Shown here in pieces: positions 11,006 through 21,782 of a stretch of 64,000 bases of DNA. Source of the DNA: Acanthopleura granulata (taxonomy: Eukaryota; Mollusca; Polyplacophora; Chitonida; Chitonidae); assembly GCA_016165875.1 (NCBI GenBank), contig JABBOT010000016.1:4546120-4610119 (forward strand). The letters are read 5' to 3'. Each line of letters opens with the position of its first letter. The first letter of the stretch is position 1. The notes below the pieces were generated by a model. The model worked only from the letters and a program-made list of their open reading frames with translations. It had not been told where the DNA came from and did no database searches. Made by a program: the position numbers and the translations under genes.

Positions 11006-12161
11006 ATAGTGGTCTTTGGGGAAGTTGTAAAGCTTGGGTTGATGTTTTGTGCACTTGGCCTCTCAGTTCTCTGAAGAGACTGCTGTAAGCAATGGTCGCA
11101 GATCTGAGATGCTGGTTCACGACAAATGATGGACAGCACCGGGAGTTGTAAAACCTAGCGTTATATTAACGTGTAGCTTTCCACGTTTCCTTTGACGTCA
11201 TCATTTTCCACGGTAACGTGCTTTTACTTTTTTGGTCACTGGTCAAAACTGAATGGCAACATGTGTTGTATTTTCAAAAGTTTAGCGCAAGTCAACTTCG
11301 TGGGTCAGTCAACTTATCAAGGTCTGTCACACCTTCACGTGGTTCCTACGCAAACATGTTTCGAGGATTCCAAGAGTGCTCAAGTTAGCTTTTCGTATTT
11401 TTTTGTATAAACAGCTGGATTTGAACTTCCTTCAGGCAGCTGAGTTGGATCAGTAGGTCGAGGTCTAAATAACTAGACCATTTAGCTTGTTGTGACAAAA
11501 TGTGGTAGTAGTAAGGATGAGGGTGATATCACGTGGTAGGGTGACGTCAATTCACTGAAAAATGTCCTTTTCTCAATGAACATCGGAAAAGTGGGTCAGT
11601 GACGAGCAATCCACAAAATGTGTTTACTAGGCGTATTATGGGTAACGCGTTATATGGATCATGTGCGCATGCCCGCGTGTCACATGCTTTTGTTAGGTGG
11701 ACAACATTTGAAAAGGGCATCGTCCATACGCACAGTCTTCGTTCATCTTGACCATGGATGAAGTGACGTCAGCTCTCCCGTAAATAGCAGCGCGTTTTTT
11801 TACAATAGCCGACAGCAGCCTTAAATTTACAACTCTACACCCGAGGAATTTATTGAAGCCTGTTTGATAAAGAATAAAAGGCAGGGGGTTATACACTTGA
11901 ACAATATTGCAGCCATTTCAACAAAAGATGCATTAATTATCAAGTACAACAATCATTATATTTTCTTCTTGGGTACCTCATCTATGTGTTTTTTTTTCTG
12001 TTTTTTTTTTTTGAAATATCACAGTTTATACAACTCCATATCACAGTGGCTAAAGACATATAACTGATAAACACAGTAATCTTTAACTGATGGATGAACA
12101 ATCACATTGATAGTTGTTGTGCCGTTGTCCATAAAATATGGACAAAGACACAGAGTTGCTC
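11006..12161. other. No gene; possible first intron of EF-hand copy 2
   Basis: If exon 1c is used, this and the following SINE-rich DNA up to 15,540 would be intron. T-runs occur at about 11,990-12,013. Confidence 0.4.
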
Positions 12162-12298
12162 ATTTCTGACAAACCTGAGCTCAATCCCAGACCACGCTGG
12201 CTTCCTCTCGATCCCGTCGTAAGTGGAAAGGTCTGTCAGCAACCTGCGGATCGTCGTGGGTTTTCTCCCAGGCTCGGTCCAGTTTCCTCTCACCATAG
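12162..12298 (+). mobile_element. SINE family 1 body, left half of an inverted pair
   Basis: Body from the B-box region (GAGCTCAATCCC) to TTTCCTCTCACCATAG, then fused directly to an oppositely oriented copy. Confidence 0.7.
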
Positions 12299-12456
12299 CC
12301 CACGACCATCCGAAGGTTGCTGGCGGAGATTCCTACTTGCGACCGGAGAGGAAGCCAGCGTGAGCTACGCTTGAGCTCACAACGATCGCATTGGTGAGAG
12401 GCACCTTGGTCATTACGCTGCACTCGCACGCTAACCCATTCGGCCACGGAGTGCCT
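12299..12456 (-). mobile_element. SINE family 1 body and head, right half of an inverted pair
   Basis: Begins at CCCACGACCATCCGAAGGTTGC and runs to the head GGCCACGGAGTGCC. With the preceding half it forms a long imperfect hairpin. Confidence 0.75.
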
Positions 12457-13197
12457 CTCATTATATGTGCTTACATTTACGATGTTTTAGGATTTAACAT
12501 GCCAGATATACCTGGTATACGTTCATTCATAAACTCTGCCACGTTCTACAAACAATGCCGTCGTCTAAATGCCACCGTCTAAACATTTTGGCAATAGCAT
12601 GTCCTGTTTGCATTTTTCTGGTGCTCATTTTGAGAGACAGGTGTTTTCGCACGTTCAGAACACAGCGCAAATAGTTCGGACTATCCCGTAACAAGTGAGT
12701 GAGGAAAGCCCATATAGGGATGATGCACGTCACTGCCCTATAACAAACTATGGGAATGCTGATTTAAACTAGAATTACAAGAATTTAACAAGCCCACAAT
12801 GTACGATGTGGAAGCCTGTAGTTCGTTCAGTCACCAGCCTCTTTGTATAGGATTAAATATCGAATAAGGATTTATCACAATTCTGTTTTTTAACCAACTG
12901 TGAAACTTTGAAACTAGGATACAGCTCTGTAAGAGGTAAGACGCATATAAATGTGCTCTACATATCGTTTCAAATGTTATACAAACTCTTAAGTTGATTA
13001 ACAATTTGGCACTTAGCCCGTCACGAATCAGCTTTCCGGACCTTATCGTCAAAAGGGTTTCTTGTATTGAACTGAAAGTTGTCATATGTCTACACCATGG
13101 CGCCATACAGATCAGGTTGCGGTTCTGGGCCGTTTCGTACATTTTCGACAAATGTAAGGGCATTTTTTTTCTTCTTTTGGACTTTGAATTGAAACTT

Positions 13198-13429
13198 ATT
13201 TGATTGGTGTTTTACGCCGCACTCAAGAATATTTCGCTTATTCGACGACTGCCAGCATTCTGGTGGTAGGAAAACGGGCAGAGCCCGGGGGAAACCCACG
13301 ACCATCCGGAGGTTGCTGTCAGACCTTCCCACGTATGGCCGGAGAGGAAGCCAGCATGAGATGGTCTATTCGGAGGCTGCGGGTTATTGTGCGCGATAGC
13401 GAGCTAACCGACTGAGCCAAGGAAGCCCC
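13198..13429 (-). mobile_element. SINE family 1 with target-site duplication
   Basis: A complete copy bounded by the 12-bp direct repeat GAATTGAAACTT at 13186-13197 and 13430-13441. Confidence 0.88.
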
Positions 13430-13979
13430 GAATTGAAACTTGGTATATGACTTCACCTTGTTGACTTGCTGACGAAGTTTTAGTTTTCCGGCAAATTCTT
13501 CTATATCCATCAAAATAGGGCAGTTTTTTCATGAGTGAGTTTTTTATATGTCATAGTTTTCCAGGTTTTTTTTTCAGAACTGTTAGTTATTCTGAATAGA
13601 ACCTCGATACACGACTTCACCGAAACAAGTGACAGGATTTTGTGCCGTTTTGTCCAACAAAATTCTGACGGCTTTTTTCTTCTAATGTGGACTTTGACAT
13701 AACTAATTACTCTGACATGTCAAACTGTTGGGCGAAAGATTTTGCTTTCACAATACTTCCAGAAAACCCTCTAGTTGCTATTCCATCGTCTGAAGGAGGA
13801 CTCGATAAGCATGTTCTTACCGCAGAGCAATGATAGAAATTACATCAATTTTGCCGAACTTCACATGATGAAGGCCTGTAGTTTACCTGGTTTCCTCCAC
13901 TCATAAATCTGAGGGTGAAAATTTAAATAACTATAAATAATAAATCGATATATAGTCATTGTCATCATTATCGAATACT

Positions 13980-14345
13980 GACCGCCTGGGTGGTGCACTG
14001 TTTAAAGCGTCCGTCTCGTGGTTGGGAGATCCAGGTTCAAGTCCGGGTGGGGGTCATAACAAAGACTTTGTTGTGGTACTTGGCTGCTTCCTCGCTTAGC
14101 GCTCAGCACTGAGTAGTTAGAGGAAGGAAGCGGTACTGGTCGGCCCGGTGTCAGTATAATGTGACTTTGTGAGATGTCTTGTCTGGTGTCTTCATCATGA
14201 TGTTTTGGTGGTCGGAGCACTTCGGCGGCATGGACTCGCCCTGCCACACGAAGACACACTATATCCACACACCAGAAGGACTCCTCGTCGTCATTGGACT
14301 GAAACATTGTTAAGTACAACGTTAAAGCCCAAGCACTCACTCACT
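13980..14345 (+). mobile_element. tRNA-derived SINE, family 2, full length
   Basis: A tRNA-like head with B box CCAGGTTCAAGTCC is followed by GGTCATAACAAAGACTTT, GCGCTCAGCACTGAG, GGTGTCAGTATAATGTGAC, GCCCTGCCACACGAAGACAC and the end ACGTTAAAGCCCAAGC with CACTCACTCA repeats. The family has no sequence overlap with family 1 outside the polymerase III boxes. Confidence 0.8.
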
Positions 14346-14774
14346 CATCATCACATAGGCAGGGTTCATACGGGGTCGTATGGAACCTTTGAAAAGCCTG
14401 GAGTTTGAAATAACTTTTCAAGGCCTTGAATTCCAGGGAAATTCATTGGATCATGTAGTTAAGACTGAATTAGGTAATTAGACTAGAAGCCTTCTGATTG
14501 AGATTAGAGAACCAGTCTTAGCTAATGTGCATAGTATCCTGACATTCTCAAGGCGGAATTTGTTTCTACAACCCCCGCCCCCCTACCACCACATCAGAGG
14601 TGATTGTCGTTGTGAGTTATAGGATTTCAGAAAATTGTTTTAGGCCTGTTTTAGCATTGTTGTAGTGTTGTGGGCTTGACCAAGTGCCTATAAGCCTACA
14701 TACTCTGTATGAAAGATAACGCTACGGAAGCCAGATTCTTGGGACCGTGGACACCAGTCATTGTAGAATTGTTT

Positions 14775-15230
14775 CATCATAGTATCGATCGACGATATGG
14801 TACGAAGCGATGGGACAATGACAAGAAGCGATGGCAAAATGATATAAAGCGAAGGTACAATTCGGTGGCATGAAGATTCAAGGCGATGGAAAAGTGACAA
14901 TTTTGAGAGAGCGATGGCGCGAGGCAGTACATCGCACGATGCTTCGAGACGATGACACAATACTACAAATTGATGGCCATTGTGACTTCGTATCATTGCT
15001 TTCTACTATCATGCCATTGCTTCGCACCATCGTGTCGTCTCTTCATACCATCTTGTCATCGCTTCGTACCATTTTTTACCTCTTTTCGTAACATCGTGCC
15101 ATCACTATATGATGCCTTGCATAATATCGTGTCATCGCTTCGTAACATCTAATATAGCCTTGACCTATCTTGCCATCGCTTTGTGCCATTGTCAGATGAT
15201 ACTGCGATGACACGATGGTGGTACAATGGC
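14775..15230. repeat. Palindromic minisatellite of CCATCGCTTCGTACC
   Basis: Short units of the type GGTACGAAGCGATGG fill about 14,790-14,960. Their reverse complement (CCATCGCTTCGTACC-like) fills about 14,990-15,190. Together they form a long imperfect foldback directly upstream of EF-hand copy 2. Confidence 0.75.
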
Positions 15231-15390
15231 TTTACCCGGCTTCAATATTCTCTTCCTGTCATGAACCGAAAAACGATACAACACAAAACCCCAGTCAATG
15301 ACAGAAATATATATTAATCACTCTGCGATACATCTAGAGATTATGTATATTCACAATTTTAGAACGTTTACTTTTATGTTTAATTACCCA

Positions 15391-15443
15391 GGAAATGTCG
15401 AAGCCACACGAGCCGTAAATCCGAGATCATATACGATTTCCTG
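15391..15443 (+). pseudogene. Truncated 5' copy of the EF-hand coding exon
   Basis: An acceptor-like AATTACCCAG is followed by GAAATG and about 49 bases that match the first 16 codons of the two EF-hand genes. A 2-bp deletion after the fifth codon (CACAC-GAG where the genes have CACACATGAG) breaks the frame and brings a stop into it. Homology ends at CCTG, directly before GTACGGTGAG, which could act as a splice donor. The fragment lies 150 bp upstream of the intact copy 2 and is probably debris of the duplication. Confidence 0.75.
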
Positions 15444-15543
15444 GTACGGTGAGTTGCTGAAATTGATACCCTGCGTTGTTCTTACCCCTGCAACGAAATT
15501 ATACCATTTCTACACATATTTTAAATTTTTGTTCTCCCAGAAA

Positions 15544-16098
15544 ATGTCGAAGCCACACATGAGCCGTAAATCCGAGATCATTTACGAGTTTCTTGACGTT
15601 GAGAAGGATGGTGTGTTGACTTGGTCGGAGATGATGACGTTTCCGAAGTATCTTCAAACCGTAAAGGGGAAGACTGAGTTGGGAAAGAGGTTGGCCGAGG
15701 TTTATCAGGGCGTCTGGGAGCGAATCAACGATGCCGTCGGAAAACCGAGGACCAGTGAGAGCTTGGCCAAGAAAGACTTCGTCACCGGAACCGACATCGT
15801 CAGAGAAACGGAATGGTTCCGCGAGACATTCGTCAAGGAGACGACCGACATTTATTTCGACTCCATCGACCGGAACAGCGATGACGTCATCAGCTTGGCG
15901 GAATGGCGGGCATTTTACGCCTCGAGAAGCCTGAAGAACGACGAGTTCACTAAAACCACTTTCGACAAACTGGACACTGATAGGGACGGGAAAATCACGA
16001 GGGAAGAATTCAAACAGGCCTTCGCGAAATTTAGTGTGTCGGAAGAACCTAATAACGATTTTTCGTTTCTGTACGACATTAGTAAAGTGCCTAACTGA
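15544..16098 (+). CDS. EF-hand calcium-binding protein, sarcoplasmic Ca-binding/calexcitin-like (copy 2)
   Basis: A 184-residue paralogue of the 7212-7766 gene with no length change and roughly 84% identity by eye. The three EF-hand loops occupy the same positions (18-29, 109-120, 144-155). The last loop reads D-T-D-R-D-G, where copy 1 has D-V-D-G-D-G. Differences cluster in the linker at about 129-138 and in the C-terminal tail; the segment around loop 2 is identical. Intact frame and mostly conservative changes argue that both copies are functional. An acceptor (TTCTCCCAG ending at 15540) again lies three bases before the ATG. The open frame continues upstream to 15298, but that part reads through the acceptor and a broken 5' fragment, so I reject the longer start. 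A likely noncoding first exon is near 10.65-10.73 kb. Poly(A) signal candidates are ATTAAA at about 16156 and AATAAA at about 16367. Confidence 0.87.
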   Translation: MSKPHMSRKSEIIYEFLDVEKDGVLTWSEMMTFPKYLQTVKGKTELGKRLAEVYQGVWERINDAVGKPRTSESLAKKDFVTGTDIVRETEWFRETFVKETTDIYFDSIDRNSDDVISLAEWRAFYASRSLKNDEFTKTTFDKLDTDRDGKITREEFKQAFAKFSVSEEPNNDFSFLYDISKVPN

Positions 16099-16244
16099 AA
16101 ATGTGCTGATAAATATCCAGGTCACTGATTAAAAAGCGATATGTAGTTATGTAACACATTAAAGCTAGTGTGCGACATTATCACCATAATCAGAATATAC
16201 AAACTTCCTTGGTTGTTTTTGCGACATTAGGTGTGTCTGAAGAA

Positions 16245-16915
16245 TGAAAATTGATTGTCTTGATATATTTGTATTAGAATGTGTAATACATGAATTTTGT
16301 TATTTCGCGGAATATGTTGTTGTTTTTTTTTTGTTTTTTTTTTGGGCGTTTGGCTTCTCTGGTGGTAATAAATAGAGACATATTTTCTGCATGCGCTTTT
16401 TGACATTTTGTCATCTTGCGTGAAATCTCAGCATTCCGTTATAACTGAAAGCATTGTTTTTCGATTTTATTTCTCCCCTAAACTGCGATGATCACCACTC
16501 ATTGATTGTGGAATCTGCTGGCTTACTTCTTAGCACGGTGGCTTAGTGGTTTGATCGTCCACTTCGGGGTGGGGTCATACCAAAGATTTTAAAATTGTTT
16601 GTCTTGATATATTTCTATTAGAATGTGTAATAGATGAATATTTTGAATTCACGGAATATGACGTTGTTATTGCTTTTTTTCTTGGCAAATGGCTCATTTG
16701 GCGGCAATAAATATAGATATATTCTTTGCAGGGGAGTTGTGCTGTTGCCGCGATAATGGAAGACATTTTTTTTAGATTTTATCTCTCCTGTAAAATGTGA
16801 ATATCGCCTCTCACTGATTGTAGAATATGTTAGTCTACTCCTTAGTATAGTGGCCAAGTGATTAGAGCGTCCGCCTTGAGATCGGGAGATCCGGGATCAA
16901 TCCCCTGGTGGGGTG
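16245..16915. repeat. Tandem duplication behind EF-hand copy 2
   Basis: 16,245-16,592 and 16,597-16,915 align: TTGTCTTGATATATTT, ATTAGAATGTGTAATA, GGCAATAAAT-type, TTTTATCTCTCC-type and TGATTGTAGAATATG-type blocks in order. Each unit ends in the head of a family-2 SINE; only the second retains the whole SINE. Confidence 0.75.
16530..16592 (+). mobile_element. SINE family 2, head fragment
   Basis: TAGCACGGTGGCTTAGTGG to GGGTCATACCAAAGATTTTA. It is the end of the first unit of a local tandem duplication. Confidence 0.6.
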
Positions 16916-17187
16916 ATAAATAACGACTTTAAATGGTATTTGCTGTTGCATCGCTTGGCGCTTATCAGTGCATGAGAGGTTAGAGCAAAGAAACAGGAGT
17001 TGTCGACACGGTGTCCGTATAATGTGGCTGGGTGGGATATCATGTATGGTGTCTTCGGCATGATGTTTCAGTGGCAGCAGGACTTTGGCGCAATGGAATC
17101 CTTGCCACAAGAAGACAGAATATATATACATTCTAAGTTCTACTCCTCGTCATGTAACGGATAAATTGTTGAATATGACGTTAAATG
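16840..17187 (+). mobile_element. SINE family 2, nearly complete
   Basis: Head TAGTATAGTGGCCAAGTGAT with B box GGGATCAATCCC, then the usual body to TGACGTTAAATGACCCAG, where a family-1 SINE begins. Confidence 0.78.
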
Positions 17188-17189
17188 AC

Positions 17190-17398
17190 CCAGGTGCCTC
17201 TCACCAATGTGGTCGTTGTTAGATCAAGTCCACCTCAAGCTGGCTTCTCCCCGGCCGTACGCGGGCGGTCTGCGGATGGTCTTGGGTTTCCTCGGGCTCT
17301 GCCCCGTTCCCCCCCCCCCCCACCATAATACTGTCCGCCGTCGTTTAAGTGAATATTCTTGAGTACGGCGTAAATCACTAATCAAATAAATAAACAGA
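17190..17398 (+). mobile_element. SINE family 1, first part of head missing
   Basis: From GGTGCCTCTCACCAATG through a C-run at about 17,310 to the tail TTCTTGAGTACGGCGTAAA and AATAAATAAA. It abuts the end of a family-2 SINE. Confidence 0.78.
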
Positions 17399-17399
17399 C

Positions 17400-18569
17400 A
17401 TACATACATAATTACGAGCAGTGCTCGCACGATGAATTTTGCGTACTTCCATGTCTTTTCTGTTCTGAAGTCTTTCTGGCTAGGGGCTGGCGACAGCTTT
17501 TGGAAGGTAGCTTAGTTGATCTGACACGAAGTTCCTTGTAGATCGCGTGGGTTCCACAACTTCTGAACAGCCAGGCTGTTCTGTGGATGAGAATAAATAC
17601 CTGTTTCCTCCAAACACTGTAGTTTTTTACGAACACTCCGGTTTCCTCCAAACAAGTGACATTTTGTGAGGGAAATATTCTTTTGTATGGTAAGAAACCC
17701 CATCAAAAAGTCGTTTTAAGGCTATAATTTCAGGTGATTTAATTGCCAAGGCGCCATCGTCTGAAGTGAAATATCCTGAAGTACGACATAGAACTCCAAT
17801 CGAAAATATTGCTAGGACACACATTTCTGTGCATAGATAAAACAGAGTAAACCACAGACCTTCGACAAAGAACTGACATACCTCTGGACAAACCAGCTAT
17901 TGCCTACGGTTGTTGCCTTACCTATACATCAAATTTGCTGGAAATCGATTGCCTTCCAACAGTATGTTATGTGGAACAGGTAGAAAAGTTTGCTAGTAAA
18001 CAGCCAAATGGCAGTGGTTTACTTCAGATAATATCGGCTACCTCCACGTCAAACATCAAACAGGTTCTGAGTTGTTTCTGCACTATGATCTTTGCGAGTT
18101 TTAACAGCGTGCTAAGTCTTGCATTTAACATGCATATAGAAGCTAAATACAATACGAAGAGAGATCACTCCAATACACATTTTACCCTTCCAATCGACCA
18201 AGAGTTTTCTCCTCCTTTGCCGTGTAAATTGAGATACCCCCATCTGGCGATAGTAAATTTGCACCCAGGTTGTTGACTTTCCGTCAGAAATTAGAAGTTT
18301 ATTTAATATTTACGTCTGTTGTGCGTAGAGTTGTGTGATCCTGAATAGACCTTTCGATATAATCTCTCAGACATGCGCAGTGCATTATGTTGGCTGGTAA
18401 AAAATGACAACAATAGCAAGAATACTTTTGTACCATTGTCGAGGCAATTTGTGACGTTACAACTGAAACCCGCGTCATAATGCGACATACATGACAACCC
18501 ATCCGGACGGCATACGCCTCCTTAGTACTTGCGACCGGCCTTTGAGAAACAGCCCTCAGATGCCTTTCC
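17400..18569. other. No gene recognised
   Basis: One 113-codon frame at 17,935-18,276 has no recognised domain, no splice context and no neighbour support. Confidence 0.4.
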
Positions 18570-18772
18570 CTAATGCAATTTCTGTGAATTAAAGTCCAGT
18601 TCACGCTGGCTTTCTCTCCAGTCGTACCTGGGAAGTGCTGCCAGTAAAAACCAGCGGATGGTCGAGGGTTTCCCCCGGGATCTGCCCGGTTTTCTTCCAC
18701 AAAAATGCTGACCGCCGTCGTATCAGTGAAATATTCTTGAGTACGCGTAAAGCACCAATCAAATAAATAAAA
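18570..18772 (+). mobile_element. SINE family 1, head partly lost
   Basis: Body GCGGATGGTCGAGGGTTTCC, tail GAAATATTCTTGAGTACG and CACCAATCAAATAAATAAA. Confidence 0.75.
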
Positions 18773-18868
18773 TGAGATTATCCACTATCCAAAAACGGTA
18801 ATGTAACATATTTGGCGATAAATAATCCCTGATACAGTGTTCTCTATTTTAATATATCGTCGAGCTGG

Positions 18869-18972
18869 ACCTTGAAGGAACGTGTAAAGAATAATGTCAT
18901 GATATTTATTTATTTTGGTGACCTTGAAGGAACGTGTAAAGAATAACGTCATGGTATTTATTTATTTTGGTG
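18869..18972. repeat. Perfect-length tandem duplication, 2 x 52 bp
   Basis: ACCTTGAAGGAACGTGTAAA and its continuation to TTTATTTATTTTGGTG occur twice head to tail, with two base differences. This is a recent duplication. Confidence 0.92.
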
Positions 18973-19859
18973 TTTAATGTGTTTATTATTAAACCATCAA
19001 AACTGGCTAAGCCACATCAAAACTGACTCAAACCGATACCACAAAACTAAGCCGATCACATTTTGCTTTGTGAAACTGGCTTAAACGGCTGGATAAAACA
19101 GGCTCAGCTAAGTCAGTCTACTAACTTCAGACATTTTGCTTAAATTGGGTTTCGTGGAATCTGCCCCAGGTCCGAGAATTACTAAGCCGTCTTAGACTTA
19201 AGTCAGATTTAGTCTTAAATTGTGCTTATTATTTCTGTACTTATTGTAAATTTGAAATGATAATTTTCATTTCTGCCATGAAGGTCTAAGACAGCTCTCG
19301 GTATTAAAATAAAAATTCTTAAGTTGAGTTACAATTTTAGTGCGGTTAGCTGTTCAGAAGTTGAGTCAGTTTCGTGATTCTAGAGCAAGATCTGTTCAAG
19401 CGTCAGCAAGCCTACAGGCTTTAACATAGGAAATCCTATCTCTTCTGTCAGCCAAACAGGGTCGGTTTTGTGTCCCGTGAAAGGCGAACCCAACAACGTC
19501 GTGCTTACACGATGGCGTTTAGGCACACTTAATGGTCACATGATTCCTTGAACTGAATTGCGCCATGAAGGAATTTGGGGATATTCATATAGGCCTAAAT
19601 ATTTTGTCTTGCGCGAGAAATTGTGTTGGAAAAATGTTTATGTATTGACAAAAAGTATGCGTCTTGGGCAAGTTGTCACGTTGTTAGCTAAAATATGTGT
19701 CTTTGGGACAGCTGGTTGAAATATGTTTGTTTTGAAGGCAAATGGAATGGTTTTCATATAAATACTACATATTTGACATGTTAAATTAAAAGCCTTGCCC
19801 TGAGGTAGCATTTCTTATTTTGAATATTTCCCCGCTTTAGCATTCGAAAAAAAACCCCA

Positions 19860-20345
19860 ACCTTATAAAGCAATTCCTTTCTGGTAAACAAAAACACAAA
19901 CTAAAGAAAAAACAAAGAAGCAAAGAAACAAATAAAATCATTGTTAGTGGACATGGTTTCTAATGGTGGCTCATTTGGCAAAAGGCTTTGGCTTAGACTC
20001 ACTGAACACTGTAAAACACACCCAGTCAAATTATAATTCTCTGTAGAACCAAAATGCCTTGGCTGATATTTTTTCAGTGTAAGGATGCCACGCCAGGCCT
20101 CAACGGTAAATCAAGTAAGGCGGACTGCCTTGGGATGATCTGAACGGGAGATTAACTGTCCCACCCCAAACAGTTAAGACCTCCACAAAGTCTGGGTAAA
20201 ACTAGTCCGTGGTTACCTTTCTGATTAATTCAGGGGCTCAGAAATCAATTAGGTTTTAGCCTGCCACTCTAGAACGTATTCCCTCCACAACAATTGTGCG
20301 CGGGCCCGTGGATTTATCCTTTGTCCAACACTAGAAACCTTTCAC
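19860..20345 (+). repeat. Segment C, copy 1 of an inverted dispersed duplication
   Basis: It aligns to the reverse complement of about 35,710-36,175. Shared blocks are GGACATGGTTTC, CCACAAAGTCTGGGTAAA, CTAGTCCGTGGTTAC, AGAAATC-ATTAGG-TTT and CTCCACAACAAT. No coding sign was seen. Confidence 0.75.
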
Positions 20346-21782
20346 TGGGCAGAATCACAAACGCATGGTTATTCAACCAATTTTGACGACCTTTGAAAGG
20401 CCCAATCCGGTCAATTTTATGAACACAAGCTTGTCACTGTGAAGCAGTATTTGTTATCATAAACTTGACAATGGTAAGGTTGGTCAAAATGACAAACATA
20501 TGACGCCTACTTTAGACTCAAAGTCCCGTTTATATTTTAAGTTAGCTGAAATGATGAAATTTTGTCAAGATGACAAACCTGCTCATGCACGTTTGTAGTA
20601 AAGGGAGATAATTAGTAATCCTAACACTCACCAGGGGGCCACTGTATGGCGAGAGGAAGCGCTGTTTAATTTTGTCTCTTCAGGGTAAATCCACATCGAT
20701 CATCTAATATAAGTAATGAATTCTTTGAAACATTTTGTATAATTCTTATTAGCATATCACCCTCCGCACAAAGGGCAGTACTTTTGCATATAATCATTCT
20801 AAAGAAATTAGCATAGAATCACTTTCACATTCACAGATTTTTATAAACCACAACAACGTTCCGTCCGAGCAGCTTGTGGTGTACAGATAATATTTTTTGA
20901 AATTTCAGCTTTGAACTGAATGAAATTTGATAAGGAATATGCGTGCTCTGAATTGTAATGCTCTGTAAGGAGCTGCCAGTAACAACTGCACATATTTGGT
21001 AAAGTTTTTGTTAACCACAAAAAAAAAACAGTAGTCTTGATAAGTTTGATCAAAACGTTAGTCATTGTGATTATCTCAAGTCAGTTTGATTCCATGAATG
21101 CCGTCAACTGGAAAACTTGAATGAATAGTAATTTACGGATTTTTACTTACCTTCTAGTAGTTTAGATTAGACTTAGTTATACTTACTTAGTATATACAGA
21201 TTTTTTAATTTTTAGGTTTGTAAGGAATTAATTACTATTAGAGCATGGTTGCAGAGAAGCTAAATTAAGTCCTTTGACTGTTGAGGAATTTTAATTTAAT
21301 TCTTTATGTATTTTACGAGGATTTCCCACAGCCTATTGGCTACTACGGAGATCTTCTCTAAACATCAATTAGCAACTTAATAGGTAACAAAGTATATACA
21401 TTTAAGTATAGAAATACAGATGTTAACAATAAGTACTAAGTATATATATATAAATAAGTACTAAGTACTTAGTTGCTATCAGGATAAGTTGAAATAAATT
21501 AGTTACTCACAACATTAACATTGTCATTACCATTACCATGGTCGGAAAACCTTTCTGAATCATTGATATATTTGTGTACACATTGAAAAAGTAGTTTTTA
21601 TTATCTTCGTAATATAGATCTTTAGAGCAAAACAAAGTATTTCAGATTTGAAAGGTTGAATTGGTCCATGTTTAACAAAGAATATAATGTGATATATTGT
21701 GAATTGGAACAATATGCCAAAGTGGTGAATGTTCATATTATGTTTTGCTTATGATTCCTGAAAGTTAAAGAAGGTTAGTTAC
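20346..21782. other. AT-rich spacer
   Basis: At about 21,150-21,480 there are repeated AAGTACTAAG/TACTTAGTA motifs, an AT-rich foldback-prone stretch. No gene was seen. Confidence 0.45.

Noticed and set aside
15298..15543. Upstream extension of the EF-hand copy 2 reading frame (266 codons in total)
   Set aside because: The extension reads through an acceptor site and a frameshifted duplicate fragment; copy 1 has no such extension and the equal 184-residue length supports the ATG at 15544.
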